Source: Aestuariivirga sp.
Lineage (GTDB): Bacteria; Pseudomonadota; Alphaproteobacteria; Rhizobiales; Aestuariivirgaceae
NCBI GenBank assembly: GCA_030680855.1
Contig: JAUXUN010000006.1
Location: 1-43,393 of the forward strand
Reading direction: 5' to 3'
DNA length: 43,393 bases
Part shown: positions 1 through 6,193 of the stretch, in pieces
How the letters are laid out: every line of letters begins with the position of its first letter
Numbering within the stretch: position 1 is the stretch's first letter
Notes under the pieces: model-generated
The model's database searches: none
Told to the model about the DNA's origin: nothing
Seen by the model: the letters and a program-made list of their open reading frames with translations, nothing else
Position numbers and translations under genes: made by a program

Positions 1-28
1 TCGAGCTTGAATTGCTTTAGCCAAAGAT

Positions 29-148
29 GCCCTCATCCGGCCTTCGGCCACCTTCTCCCATCCTTCGGACGGGAGAAGGCACTTGACGGTTATCGCCTTC
101 TCCCGTGCTCTTGCATGGGAGAAGGTGCCCGACAGGGCGGATGAGGGC
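29..148. repeat. Long palindromic repeat, copy 1
   Basis: The ends are inverted copies (gccctcatccg at the left, cggatgagggc at the right). Inside are two hairpins built from cttctccc/gggagaag. The same design recurs at 7249-7379 and 33234-33346, so this is a dispersed REP-like element of the genome. It sits just past the 3' end of the minus-strand dehydrogenase gene and may help end its transcript. Confidence 0.8.
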
Positions 149-154
149 CCTGCT

Positions 155-1195
155 CTAGAATTTCGTCACCACAGTTACGCCCGATGATTCAAACTTGTCC
201 ATGTTCATCAGGGCATCGATCGACTGCTCAAGACTTATGGTTTTGCCGATGAGTTTTTCGGGTGACAGTTTTCCCGACTGGATCATGGCCAGCATGCCGG
301 GATAGCGGTGGGCCTGCATGCCGTGGCTGCCCAAAATTTCAAGTTCATGGGCGATGACCTTGCCCATGGGAATTTGCGGCGCGCCGTGTTCGGCCAGCAT
401 GAGTCCCACCTGAATGTGCCTGCCGCGCTTGCGCAGATTGCTGATGGAATTGAAGCAGGTGGTGGCATGGCCCAGGGCATCGACGGAGACATGCGCCCCA
501 CCCCTGGTGATCTCCATGACGGCTTCGACGACGTTGGCCACCTTGCTAGCGTTCACCGTGGCGGCAGCGCCCACTGATTTTGCCAGGTCGAGTTTCTGGT
601 CGGCAATGTCGATGGCAACGACCTGGGCGCCAATCGCATTGGCAATCATGATGGCGGAAAGACCCACGCCGCCGCAGCCGTGGACCGCAACCCATTGCCC
701 GGCGGACACCCGGCCCTGATCGACGATGGCGCGGAACGAGGTGACAAAGCGGCAGCCCAGGCTGGCGGCGGTGGCGAAATCGATGGTCTCCGGCAGGCGA
801 ACCAGATTGATGTCGGCGTAATGGATGGACACATATTCGGCGAAGGAGCCCCAATGGGTGAAGCCGGGCTGGAACTGGTTATCGCAGACCTGGTGATTGC
901 CGGAGTGGCATTGCGGACATGAGCCGCAGCCGCTGACGAAGGGCACGGTGACACGGTCGCCCTTTTTCCAGTTCTTCACATCCCTGCCCACGGCCTCGAC
1001 AAAACCCGCCAGCTCGTGGCCGGGAACGTGAGGAAGCCTGATATCGGCGTCATGGCCCACCCAGCCGTGCCAGTCGCTGCGGCACACGCCGGTGGCCATG
1101 ACCCTGACGACAACGCCATGCGGCTCCGGCGCAGGATCGGGAAGCTTCACGATCTTCGGGGCGACCGAGAAGGCTTCATAGAGAACGGCTTTCAT
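155..1195 (-). CDS. Zinc-dependent alcohol dehydrogenase family protein (MDR superfamily)
   Basis: 346 residues, the usual length for a medium-chain zinc alcohol dehydrogenase, probably NAD(P)-dependent oxidation of an alcohol or reduction of an aldehyde. Visible ligands: catalytic zinc Cys38, His60-Glu61 (in PGHE) and Cys147; structural zinc Cys90, Cys93, Cys96 and Cys104. The Rossmann nucleotide motif GCGGVG lies at residues 172-177, followed by an acidic residue in VAIDIAD, which suggests NAD rather than NADP. The start ATG follows a ggagaat box. The gene stands alone, with a palindromic repeat at its 3' end and the oppositely oriented higBA pair beyond its 5' end. The substrate cannot be read from the sequence. 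Confidence 0.9.
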   Translation of the reverse strand: MKAVLYEAFSVAPKIVKLPDPAPEPHGVVVRVMATGVCRSDWHGWVGHDADIRLPHVPGHELAGFVEAVGRDVKNWKKGDRVTVPFVSGCGSCPQCHSGNHQVCDNQFQPGFTHWGSFAEYVSIHYADINLVRLPETIDFATAASLGCRFVTSFRAIVDQGRVSAGQWVAVHGCGGVGLSAIMIANAIGAQVVAIDIADQKLDLAKSVGAAATVNASKVANVVEAVMEITRGGAHVSVDALGHATTCFNSISNLRKRGRHIQVGLMLAEHGAPQIPMGKVIAHELEILGSHGMQAHRYPGMLAMIQSGKLSPEKLIGKTISLEQSIDALMNMDKFESSGVTVVTKF

Positions 1196-1322
1196 GGGCA
1201 GAATATTCTCCTTTCGCTGTCATGGCAGGCTAGTCTCAAACGGGTTCATAGGGAACGGCCCATCCATTCCGGTTTCGCGGCCAGCACATCTCCGACGCCC
1301 GGCAAGTTCATATGACCGGATT

Positions 1323-1344
1323 ATACGCTTGACGTATGGCGTAT
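1323..1344 (+). promoter_or_regulatory. Probable higBA operator over a -35 box
   Basis: ATACGC at 1323-1328 and GCGTAT at 1339-1344 form an inverted repeat with a 10-bp spacer. The spacer contains TTGACG, a good -35 hexamer (1329-1334). It lies about 20 bp before the toxin start, where HigA-type antitoxins autorepress their operons. No convincing -10 hexamer was picked out. Confidence 0.55.
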
Positions 1345-1362
1345 TTCATGGCATGGGAATGC

Positions 1363-1647
1363 ATGATCCTGGGTTACCGCGACAAACGCAGCGAGGCCTT
1401 TTCCAGCGGTGCGTTTGTCCGTGATTTTCAAGGCTTTGCGGCGCAAGCCAGCAAGCGGCTGGAAATCCTGGAAGCGGCAACCAGCCTTGAAGACCTGCGC
1501 GCCTTGCCGAGCAACCGGCTGGAAGTTTTGCGCGGCAAAAGGGCTGGGCAATTCAGCGTGCGCATAAATCAGCAGTGGCGCATTTGCTTCAAATGGCCAC
1601 AAGGAACGAACGGCCCGTCTGATGTAGAAATCGTAGACTATCATTGA
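1363..1647 (+). CDS. higB: HigB/RelE-type toxin, mRNA interferase of a type II toxin-antitoxin pair
   Basis: 94 residues from the ATG at 1363. The frame is open from an upstream ATG at 1336, but family members begin at the MI..(Y/F)RDK motif, and the upstream ATG lies within the operator. The sequence carries the HigB hallmarks: RDKR near the N terminus, FVRDFQGFA, an LRALPSNRLE segment and the C-terminal RINQQWRICF core followed by VEIVDYH. Proteins of this family cut mRNA on the ribosome and are neutralised by the downstream antitoxin. The gene comes first in the pair, toxin before antitoxin, which is the HigBA order. Ten bases separate it from higA. Confidence 0.9.
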   Translation: MILGYRDKRSEAFSSGAFVRDFQGFAAQASKRLEILEAATSLEDLRALPSNRLEVLRGKRAGQFSVRINQQWRICFKWPQGTNGPSDVEIVDYH

Positions 1648-1657
1648 GGAACTTGCC

Positions 1658-1942
1658 ATGACCCGCCATCCCATCCATCCCGGTGAAATCCTGAGCGATG
1701 AGCTCGGCGAACTGAATTTGACAGCCAGCGCCCTGGCGCGGCAGATCAAGGTTCCGGCGAACCGCATCAGCCAGATCATTCAGGGCAAGCGCGCCATAAC
1801 GGGCGATACGGCTTTGCGGCTGGGCCACTGGTTTGGCATGAGCCCGCAGTTCTGGCTGAATCTGCAGAGCCAATATGATTTGCGGCTCGCGGAAGCGGAA
1901 GCCGGAAAAGAAGTGCGAAAACTGCCGACGCGCGCCGCTTGA
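1658..1942 (+). CDS. higA: HigA-type antitoxin with XRE helix-turn-helix
   Basis: 94 residues. It opens with the HPIHPGEIL motif typical of HigA, followed by an XRE-type helix-turn-helix at about residues 20-60 (ALARQIKVPANRISQIIQGK) and the WFGMSPQFWLNLQ segment seen in this family. It should bind HigB and, with it, the inverted repeat upstream of higB. A gagga box precedes the ATG, and the toxin stop lies 10 bases before the start. Right after its stop codon the sequence becomes a transposase remnant, so an insertion landed directly at the end of the gene. The antitoxin itself appears full length. Confidence 0.92.
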   Translation: MTRHPIHPGEILSDELGELNLTASALARQIKVPANRISQIIQGKRAITGDTALRLGHWFGMSPQFWLNLQSQYDLRLAEAEAGKEVRKLPTRAA

Positions 1943-1944
1943 AC

Positions 1945-2298
1945 CAGGCAAAGAACGTATCGCGCAATTCGATCCTGCACACCGATGAAAGCCCGATCTA
2001 CACGCGGACCGGAAAAGAATTTGCGGCTCACGAAACAGTCACACACTCCAGTCTGGAAAACGTCCGTGGCAAGGTCCACACCAACACGGTTGAGAACGTA
2101 TGGTCTGTTTTCAAGCACGGTATGAAGGGCATCTATCAGCACTGTGGCGAGGCTCATTTGCCGCGCTATTTGGCTGAGTTTGATTTCCGTTATAACCGCC
2201 GTTCGGCTCTTGGCGTTTCAGATACCGAGCGGGCGCATGACGCTATCCGTGGGGCTGCTGGTCGTCGGTTGATGTATCAAGCTACTGGTAAAGCCTAA
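1945..2298 (+). pseudogene. 3' remnant of an IS1595-family (ISXO2-like) transposase
   Basis: The frame encodes the C-terminal third of an ISXO2-like transposase: HTDESPIY (a catalytic Asp region), VRGKVHTNTVENVWSVFKHG (with the Asn of the family's D-D-N/E triad) and YLAEFDFRYNRR near the end. The N-terminal zinc-binding and first catalytic parts are missing, so it cannot be functional. The open frame begins inside the last codons of higA, which marks the junction. No intact terminal inverted repeat was recognised. It indicates past insertion and deletion in this accessory stretch. Confidence 0.85.
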
Positions 2299-2388
2299 GA
2301 CGCCTAGGCAGCTTGCCCGGAAGCTTTGGCGGATAAGGAAACGCAAGCAGCCCGAAGCATGAACATGTCTGGAACAAAGACTCGACTT

Positions 2389-2444
2389 CTACATCCTGTG
2401 GATGTAGGTTAGGAAGGCACAACATCTTGGGGATGTTGTGCCTT
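2389..2444. other. Two adjacent strong hairpins before the HNH gene
   Basis: The first is CTACATCC at 2389-2396 paired with GGATGTAG at 2400-2407 (3-base loop). The second has a perfect 13-bp stem, AAGGCACAACATC at 2414-2426 with its complement at 2432-2444 (5-base loop). No T-run follows, so it is not a classical terminator on the plus strand. It could be an attenuator, an RNA processing site or an insertion sequence end. It lies 25 bp before the next start codon. Confidence 0.6.
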
Positions 2445-2469
2445 AATCTGCCACAGAAGGACAATTTCG

Positions 2470-2784
2470 ATGGCAAACAACCTAAATCTACTTGCTGGCT
2501 TGCTCAGCAATAATATTTTCAACGACGAAAAACTGATTCAAGAGGTTTGGGAAAAGGGCAAACCTGTTCCCGGGCTTGATGACAGGCATTGGCGTTATGA
2601 CGCCGATGGACGAATGATCTGTCGCAGCGACCACGGAAAGCGAGATTCAGCGTACGGTTGGGAGAAGGATCACATTGTTCCCACCGCCGTTGGCGGCTTG
2701 GACATTCTCAGCAACTTGCGCCCCCTCCATTGCAAGGGCAACTCCCTGCGCGGCGGGCTTCTGAGTGCATTGTTGCGGAAGTAG
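2470..2784 (+). CDS. Small HNH endonuclease-like protein
   Basis: 104 residues. The core is YGWEKDHIVPTAVGGLDILS followed by NLRPLHCKGNS, an HNH fold: the DH of the first strand, GG.D..SNL.P, and the final Asn. The usual CxxC zinc pairs are absent, as in other small HNH proteins of the form W..DHI.P...GG.D. The preceding segment (VWEKGKPVPG....WRYDADGRMI) also matches that small-HNH type. The start is supported by an agaagga box 8 bases upstream. No partner gene identifies a specific role; restriction, phage packaging or an orphan homing-type nuclease are all possible. It is surrounded by transposase debris and repeats, so it was probably acquired. Confidence 0.8.
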   Translation: MANNLNLLAGLLSNNIFNDEKLIQEVWEKGKPVPGLDDRHWRYDADGRMICRSDHGKRDSAYGWEKDHIVPTAVGGLDILSNLRPLHCKGNSLRGGLLSALLRK

Positions 2785-2925
2785 TCCGGCAGAAACCCAA
2801 ACAGCAGCAATTCTGTCTGGGTCATCAACATCGGGGATGGGGCTTACGAATAAGCCCATTCCCTTGAGAGTTTCATAAAGTCTTTCGTTGCGGGTCCATA
2901 CGTCCATGTGTTCCGGCAAGAGCAT
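2647..2925 (-). CDS. Possible small minus-strand gene or gene remnant, unknown
   Basis: A 92-residue frame whose first 45 residues or so read like a real protein (MLLPEHMDVWTRNERLYETL, then GLFVSPIPDVDDPDRI). The protein-like part ends near 2785, where the opposite HNH gene begins to overlap; beyond that the frame is probably antisense noise. Its ATG overlaps the TAA of a short Lys/Pro-rich frame upstream (ending KAKPAKKKKPR), which would suggest translational coupling. I do not recognise a family. It may be a truncated gene left by rearrangement. Confidence 0.3.
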   Translation of the reverse strand: MLLPEHMDVWTRNERLYETLKGMGLFVSPIPDVDDPDRIAAVWVSAGLLPQQCTQKPAAQGVALAMEGAQVAENVQAANGGGNNVILLPTVR

Positions 2926-3003
2926 TAGCGCGGCTTTTTCTTTTTTGCCGGTTTCGCCTTTAGCGGCTTATGCGGTTTGTGAGGTGTGGAGTTCTGATTT
3001 TTT

Positions 3004-3018
3004 CATAGGTGACCTATG
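3004..3018. promoter_or_regulatory. Palindrome joining two divergent ATG codons
   Basis: CATAGGTGACCTATG is a 15-bp palindrome. Its right end is the start codon of the 277-residue plus-strand gene, and its left end is an ATG on the minus strand (MKKSELHTSQTA, then stop). Each ATG is preceded by AGGT within the palindrome. It could be an operator or just a shared ribosome-binding site arrangement. Confidence 0.4.
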
Positions 3019-3849
3019 CGAAAGTGCATTTTCTGTTTTCGTACATACGATTTGACTGACGAGCACATCCTATCAGATTTTTTGCACAGCATCCTGCCCG
3101 ATGCTGAATATCGAGAAGAGTCTTTTGACGGTATGATGGAGGTTGACGGCAAGCTGAAGTACATCGTCATCCCTGTAAGAAATACCCCCGGGGCTGTTCA
3201 TACCAAAAAGGCCCATTGCGTTTGCAGGGACTGCAACACCGGGTGGATGCAGCGCATTGTAAGCGCCGCCAGTTATTGGGCCAAACCTCTTGTAGAGGGA
3301 AGGCCGATTGTTTTGAATGAGATTCAGCAGCGACAGTTGGCAAGCTGGATTGCGCTGTCCGCAATTTCGGCAAACTGGATTGGTAAGGACCGAACCAAAA
3401 TCACCCAAAGCGATAGAGATTATATGGTCGCCAAAGGCGTTCCGCCGCCGCATTGGTCTATATTTATTGGGAGATGGGATGGGCCTATTCGCGTTTCGGC
3501 TATGAGCCAGAGCCCGCTAATTGCGAGTCACCCAAAGAACGGCTCCATCGTGTTCACTATGCACTCGATAGCTTCCATCCAGGGCTGTCTCTATACACTC
3601 GTGCACACTCCTGACCCAGTTATCCCATTCCCCGTCCCAGATTCCATCTATCATCCCTATCTGGTTCGGCTGTGGCCCATAACTCGACGCTGGGTTATTG
3701 AAGATAAGACTCTTAGATGGCCGCTCGGCACCGCTCCCATCACGGGCCAGTTTTACGAGGGCGCTATTGCCCACGCGCTCCCCAGAGTCCTGAGGCACCG
3801 CCTGAGCACAGATCTTTCCTTCATCATTGAACGATTTCTGACCATCTAG
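3016..3849 (+). CDS. HNH/treble-clef nuclease-like protein of unknown function
   Basis: 277 residues. The N terminus has CIFCFRTYDLTDEHILSDFL and, about 55 residues later, CRDCNTGWM. This C-x2-C, (D/E)HI, C-x2-C-N layout is a treble-clef zinc site found in uncharacterised HNH-like proteins. The rest (residues 80-277) contains a Trp-rich central part and no motif I recognise. No signal peptide or membrane segment is seen. The ATG follows AGGTGACC within a palindrome. Base composition is less GC-rich than in the core genes around it, and the gene sits among a transposase remnant, another HNH gene and a duplicated RNA-like element, so horizontal acquisition is likely. A nuclease role is inferred from the zinc motif only. 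Confidence 0.7.
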   Translation: MRKCIFCFRTYDLTDEHILSDFLHSILPDAEYREESFDGMMEVDGKLKYIVIPVRNTPGAVHTKKAHCVCRDCNTGWMQRIVSAASYWAKPLVEGRPIVLNEIQQRQLASWIALSAISANWIGKDRTKITQSDRDYMVAKGVPPPHWSIFIGRWDGPIRVSAMSQSPLIASHPKNGSIVFTMHSIASIQGCLYTLVHTPDPVIPFPVPDSIYHPYLVRLWPITRRWVIEDKTLRWPLGTAPITGQFYEGAIAHALPRVLRHRLSTDLSFIIERFLTI

Positions 3850-3930
3850 AATTTGCGTATCCCTGTCACGGCGCGGCATATCTGAATCCTATCCATCGTC
3901 ATGTAAAGTGCATAATTATGAATTTATCCC

Positions 3931-3960
3931 TTGACAGTTATATTCCTATGTACTAGGAAT
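3931..3960 (+). promoter_or_regulatory. Promoter box and palindrome before structured repeat copy A
   Basis: TTGACA at 3931-3936 is a consensus -35 box. It is followed by a perfect 19-bp palindrome, ATTCCTA-tgtac-TAGGAAT (3942-3960), about where a -10 element and operator would lie. The second repeat copy also has TTGACA and ATATTCCTA at the same offset. No single -10 hexamer is convincing. Confidence 0.5.
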
Positions 3961-3965
3961 GATTT

Positions 3966-4320
3966 GTCCATCCCAGAAGGGGTCTCGGTCGCGACGGTGA
4001 TCATAGATGGGGTGGATGCGGCGCCTGCGGGTTTGATGAAACGTTCATCAGGCACCCGGGAGCTGACGGCTCGGCTCCTTGGATACTACGGTCCAAGCGC
4101 CTTAAATGGCTAAACAACCCTAGCGGAAAACCTCAGACACCGTGCGATCTAGGGCTCTGCAAGCGCCAGCCGGACAGCAAAAACCGCCGCAAAAGCGTGG
4201 GCGCGGTTTGCGTCAACCGCCGGACCACACGACCGGCATTTTCGCGTAGGCTGCGCTCACGCAACCCTTCGCTTCCCGCCTGCCCCGGAAACGGCATAAC
4301 CGTTTCCACCAGGGGCGGAG
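3966..4320 (+). ncRNA. Candidate structured RNA, copy A of a duplicated element
   Basis: From gtccatccc at 3966 to about 4190 it matches 43173-43393, with long identical blocks and scattered substitutions. Stems visible in order: TCCATCCC with GGGGTGGA (one wobble); CGGGT/ACCCG enclosing TGATGAA-acg-TTCATCA; CTTGGA/TCCAAG around 4078-4096; CCCTAG 4118-4123 with CTAGGG 4149-4154; AAACCGC 4181-4187 with GCGGTTT 4203-4209 enclosing CGC-AAAA-GCG; GCCGG/CCGGC near 4220-4236; and GGAAACGG-cataa-CCGTTTCC (4287-4307) inside CTGCCCC/GGGGCGG. Stem substitutions between copies keep pairing. A 60-codon frame crosses it but its substitutions do not look coding. I do not recognise an RNA family. The 3' end is uncertain. 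Confidence 0.5.
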
Positions 4321-4366
4321 CTGTGCCTGATGCTGATTGATACGTGAATCGCACTTCATCCTCGAT

Positions 4367-4509
4367 CCTCGCCCCCAATGCAATTGGGGGAGAGGTGGCG
4401 CGGGCAAAGCCCGTGACGGAGAGGGGGGGCGTGCAGGAGTGTCTCCGGCCGGCACCCCCTCTCCGTCTGCTTCGCAGACACCTCTCCCCCGCTATCCGCG
4501 AGGGCGAGG
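4367..4509. repeat. Large palindromic repeat of a second type
   Basis: CCTCGCCC at 4367-4374 pairs with GGGCGAGG at 4502-4509. Internal arms are AGAGGTG/CACCTCT and ACGGAGAGGGGG/CCCCCTCTCCGT, plus local hairpins such as CCCCAATgcAATTGGGG and GTCTGcttcGCAGAC. It resembles dispersed intergenic repeats common in Hyphomicrobiales but differs from the element at 29-148. Confidence 0.7.
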
Positions 4510-4516
4510 TAGAGCG

Positions 4517-4535
4517 TTCCCGGCTTTCGCCGGAA
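4517..4535. repeat. Short CCGGC/GCCGG hairpin
   Basis: TTCCCGGC-tttc-GCCGGAA, followed by tgaca. This small hairpin unit is frequent in alphaproteobacterial intergenic repeats and directly follows the larger palindrome. From here to 4680 I see no gene. Confidence 0.5.
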
Positions 4536-4681
4536 TGACAAATTGTTGAAGTTGAAACGTGAAACTCGCACTGCGCCCAGAATCATAAGCTACGCCCAAA
4601 TCCCACCGGACTTTTCGACGCATCGCTTATAACGCCCATAAAACCAAGGCATTACAAGAGTTTATACATACTATCCATTTC

Positions 4682-4710
4682 TTGACACATTTCACCCCCG
4701 TAACTATGGT
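4682..4710 (+). promoter_or_regulatory. Sigma-70-type promoter of the F0 ATP synthase operon
   Basis: TTGACA at 4682-4687, a 17-bp spacer, and TATGGT at 4705-4710. It lies 60 bp upstream of atpI, the first gene of the operon. Confidence 0.7.
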
Positions 4711-4769
4711 GCGCTCGATTTTAAGGGGTGGAAATCGCTGTTTTTTCGCTGGAAAATTTGAGTGGGATC

Positions 4770-5117
4770 ATGACGGACTCTGACCGGCTCAAAAATCTCG
4801 GCAAGAAGATCGACAAGTCCCTTGAAGAGCGGCGCGGCGCATCCGGTCCTGACAGTCAGGAAGGGTCTGCCGCGGGTCTCGCATTCCGGGCAGTCAGCGA
4901 ATTACTCGTGGGACTTCTTGTGTGCATGGCCCTGGGCTGGGGGGCTGACAAATATCTCGGCACCGCGCCCTGGATCATGCTGGCAATGATGCCTCTTGGG
5001 CTGGCGGCGGGCGTGATGAACGTCATGCGGCTGTCGCGCAGCCAGCAGGCGGAAGATTTACTCGGCGGCAAGGGCCCCATGCCCCCATCCGTCAAAGACG
5101 ATGATGATGAGGATTGA
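4770..5117 (+). CDS. atpI: ATP synthase protein I (AtpI)
   Basis: 115 residues from the ATG at 4770; an in-frame upstream extension exists, but family members start at MTDSDRLKNLG-like sequence. It has a hydrophilic N terminus, two transmembrane helices (about residues 37-58 and 67-87; GLLVCMALGWGADKYLG is the conserved part) and a very acidic Asp-rich C terminus. AtpI is a non-essential membrane accessory encoded at the head of F0 operons, thought to help c-ring assembly or ion supply. Its stop lies 3 bases before the preferred atpB start, which suggests translational coupling. Confidence 0.88.
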   Translation: MTDSDRLKNLGKKIDKSLEERRGASGPDSQEGSAAGLAFRAVSELLVGLLVCMALGWGADKYLGTAPWIMLAMMPLGLAAGVMNVMRLSRSQQAEDLLGGKGPMPPSVKDDDDED

Positions 5118-5119
5118 AC

Positions 5120-5869
5120 GTGGCAACTCCTGAACACGGCGAAAAGATTATCGATCCGATCCACCAGTTCGTGATCGAACGCCTGGTGCCGATCCATGTG
5201 GGCGGCGTCGATATTTCCTTCACCAATTCGGCGCTGTGGGCCGTTATCGCCGTTACCTGCGCCTCGCTGCTGTTCATTCTGGCGCCGCGAAATTTGATTC
5301 CCACACGCCTGCAGTCGGTAGCCGAAAGCATATATGAACTTGTGTACGACATAACCCACGACGTGCTGCATGAAAATGCCCGCACCTATTTCCCCTTCGT
5401 GCTGACGCTGTTCGTCTTCATCCTCTTCGCCAACGTCCTGGGCCTCATCCCCTATTCCTTCACGGTGACCAGCCATATCGTGATCACGCTGGCTCTCGCC
5501 CTTGTCGTGTTCATCGGCGCCACGGTCATCGGCTTCATCCGCAACGGCTTCGGCTATCTCAAGCTCTTCGTGCCATCGGGCGTGCCCACCCTGCTCCTGC
5601 CGCTTGTGGTGCTCATCGAAATCGTATCCTATTTCATCCGCCCCATGAGCCTTTCCATCCGGCTGTTCGCCAACATGATGGCAGGCCACATGATGCTGAA
5701 GGTGATGGCGGGTTTCGTCGTCATGCTCGGCGTGACGGCGGGCTGGCTGCCGCTGGTTGCCATGGTGGGCCTCATGGGACTTGAACTTCTCGTGGCCGCC
5801 CTTCAGGCCTATGTTTTCGCACTTTTGACCTGCATGTATCTCAGCGATGCCATGCATGTTGACCACTAA
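5120..5869 (+). CDS. atpB: F0F1 ATP synthase subunit a
   Basis: 249 residues from GTG at 5120. A TTG at 5114 would overlap the atpI stop but lies too close to the gatgagga ribosome-binding site, whereas the GTG is 7 bases away. The N terminus has the typical DPIHQF motif. The protein is polytopic; the penultimate helix holds the conserved Arg in SIRLFANMMAGHM, which works with the c-ring carboxylate in proton transfer. The C-terminal LLVAALQAYVFALLTCMYL segment is also characteristic. Inner membrane, F0 sector. The c subunit gene follows after 30 bp. Confidence 0.95.
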   Translation: MATPEHGEKIIDPIHQFVIERLVPIHVGGVDISFTNSALWAVIAVTCASLLFILAPRNLIPTRLQSVAESIYELVYDITHDVLHENARTYFPFVLTLFVFILFANVLGLIPYSFTVTSHIVITLALALVVFIGATVIGFIRNGFGYLKLFVPSGVPTLLLPLVVLIEIVSYFIRPMSLSIRLFANMMAGHMMLKVMAGFVVMLGVTAGWLPLVAMVGLMGLELLVAALQAYVFALLTCMYLSDAMHVDH

Positions 5870-5899
5870 CTAAACCCATCCATTCCACAGGAGAAAAAA

Positions 5900-6124
5900 A
5901 TGGAAGTTGAAGCAGCAAAAATGATCGGTGCAGGTATTGCAGCTATCGCCCTCGGTGGCGCCGGCGTTGGCATCGGCACAATTTTCGGCAACTACCTGGC
6001 AGGCGCGTTGCGCAATCCAGCCGCCGCCGCCAGCCAGCGCGGCACCCTGTTCCTCGGCTTTGCCTTCGCCGAAGCCACGGGCCTCATCGGCTTTGCCGTT
6101 GCCATGCTCATTCTGTTCGGCTGA
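5900..6124 (+). CDS. atpE: F0F1 ATP synthase subunit c
   Basis: 74 residues with the two-helix hairpin of the rotor ring subunit. The first helix carries the Gly repeat (GGAGVGIG, residues 19-26), the polar loop is RNPAA (38-42), and the second helix has the ion-binding carboxylate Glu58 in FAEATGL. No Na+-binding Gln/Ser pattern is evident, so protons are the likely ion. A caggaga box precedes the start. Strong expression is expected because the ring needs many copies. Confidence 0.96.
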   Translation: MEVEAAKMIGAGIAAIALGGAGVGIGTIFGNYLAGALRNPAAAASQRGTLFLGFAFAEATGLIGFAVAMLILFG

Positions 6125-6193
6125 TACCGGACATTGACCTCTGGCCGGCGCTGCATGGTGCGGCGCCGATCAAACCTTTGATAGGGCCTGCCC

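Noticed and set aside
3966-4320. The structured element as RNase P RNA, tmRNA, 6S, SRP RNA, a group I or II intron, or an IscB-type guide RNA
   Set aside because: None of the conserved core sequences of those RNAs could be found, and no intron-encoded protein, IscB or TnpB gene is next to it. Short resemblances (gtgcga, ggatattacggtcc) were not in the right context.
4856-5866. 336-codon minus-strand frame across atpI and atpB
   Set aside because: Antisense shadow of the well-supported atpB gene; His/Gln/Glu-rich composition typical of such shadows.
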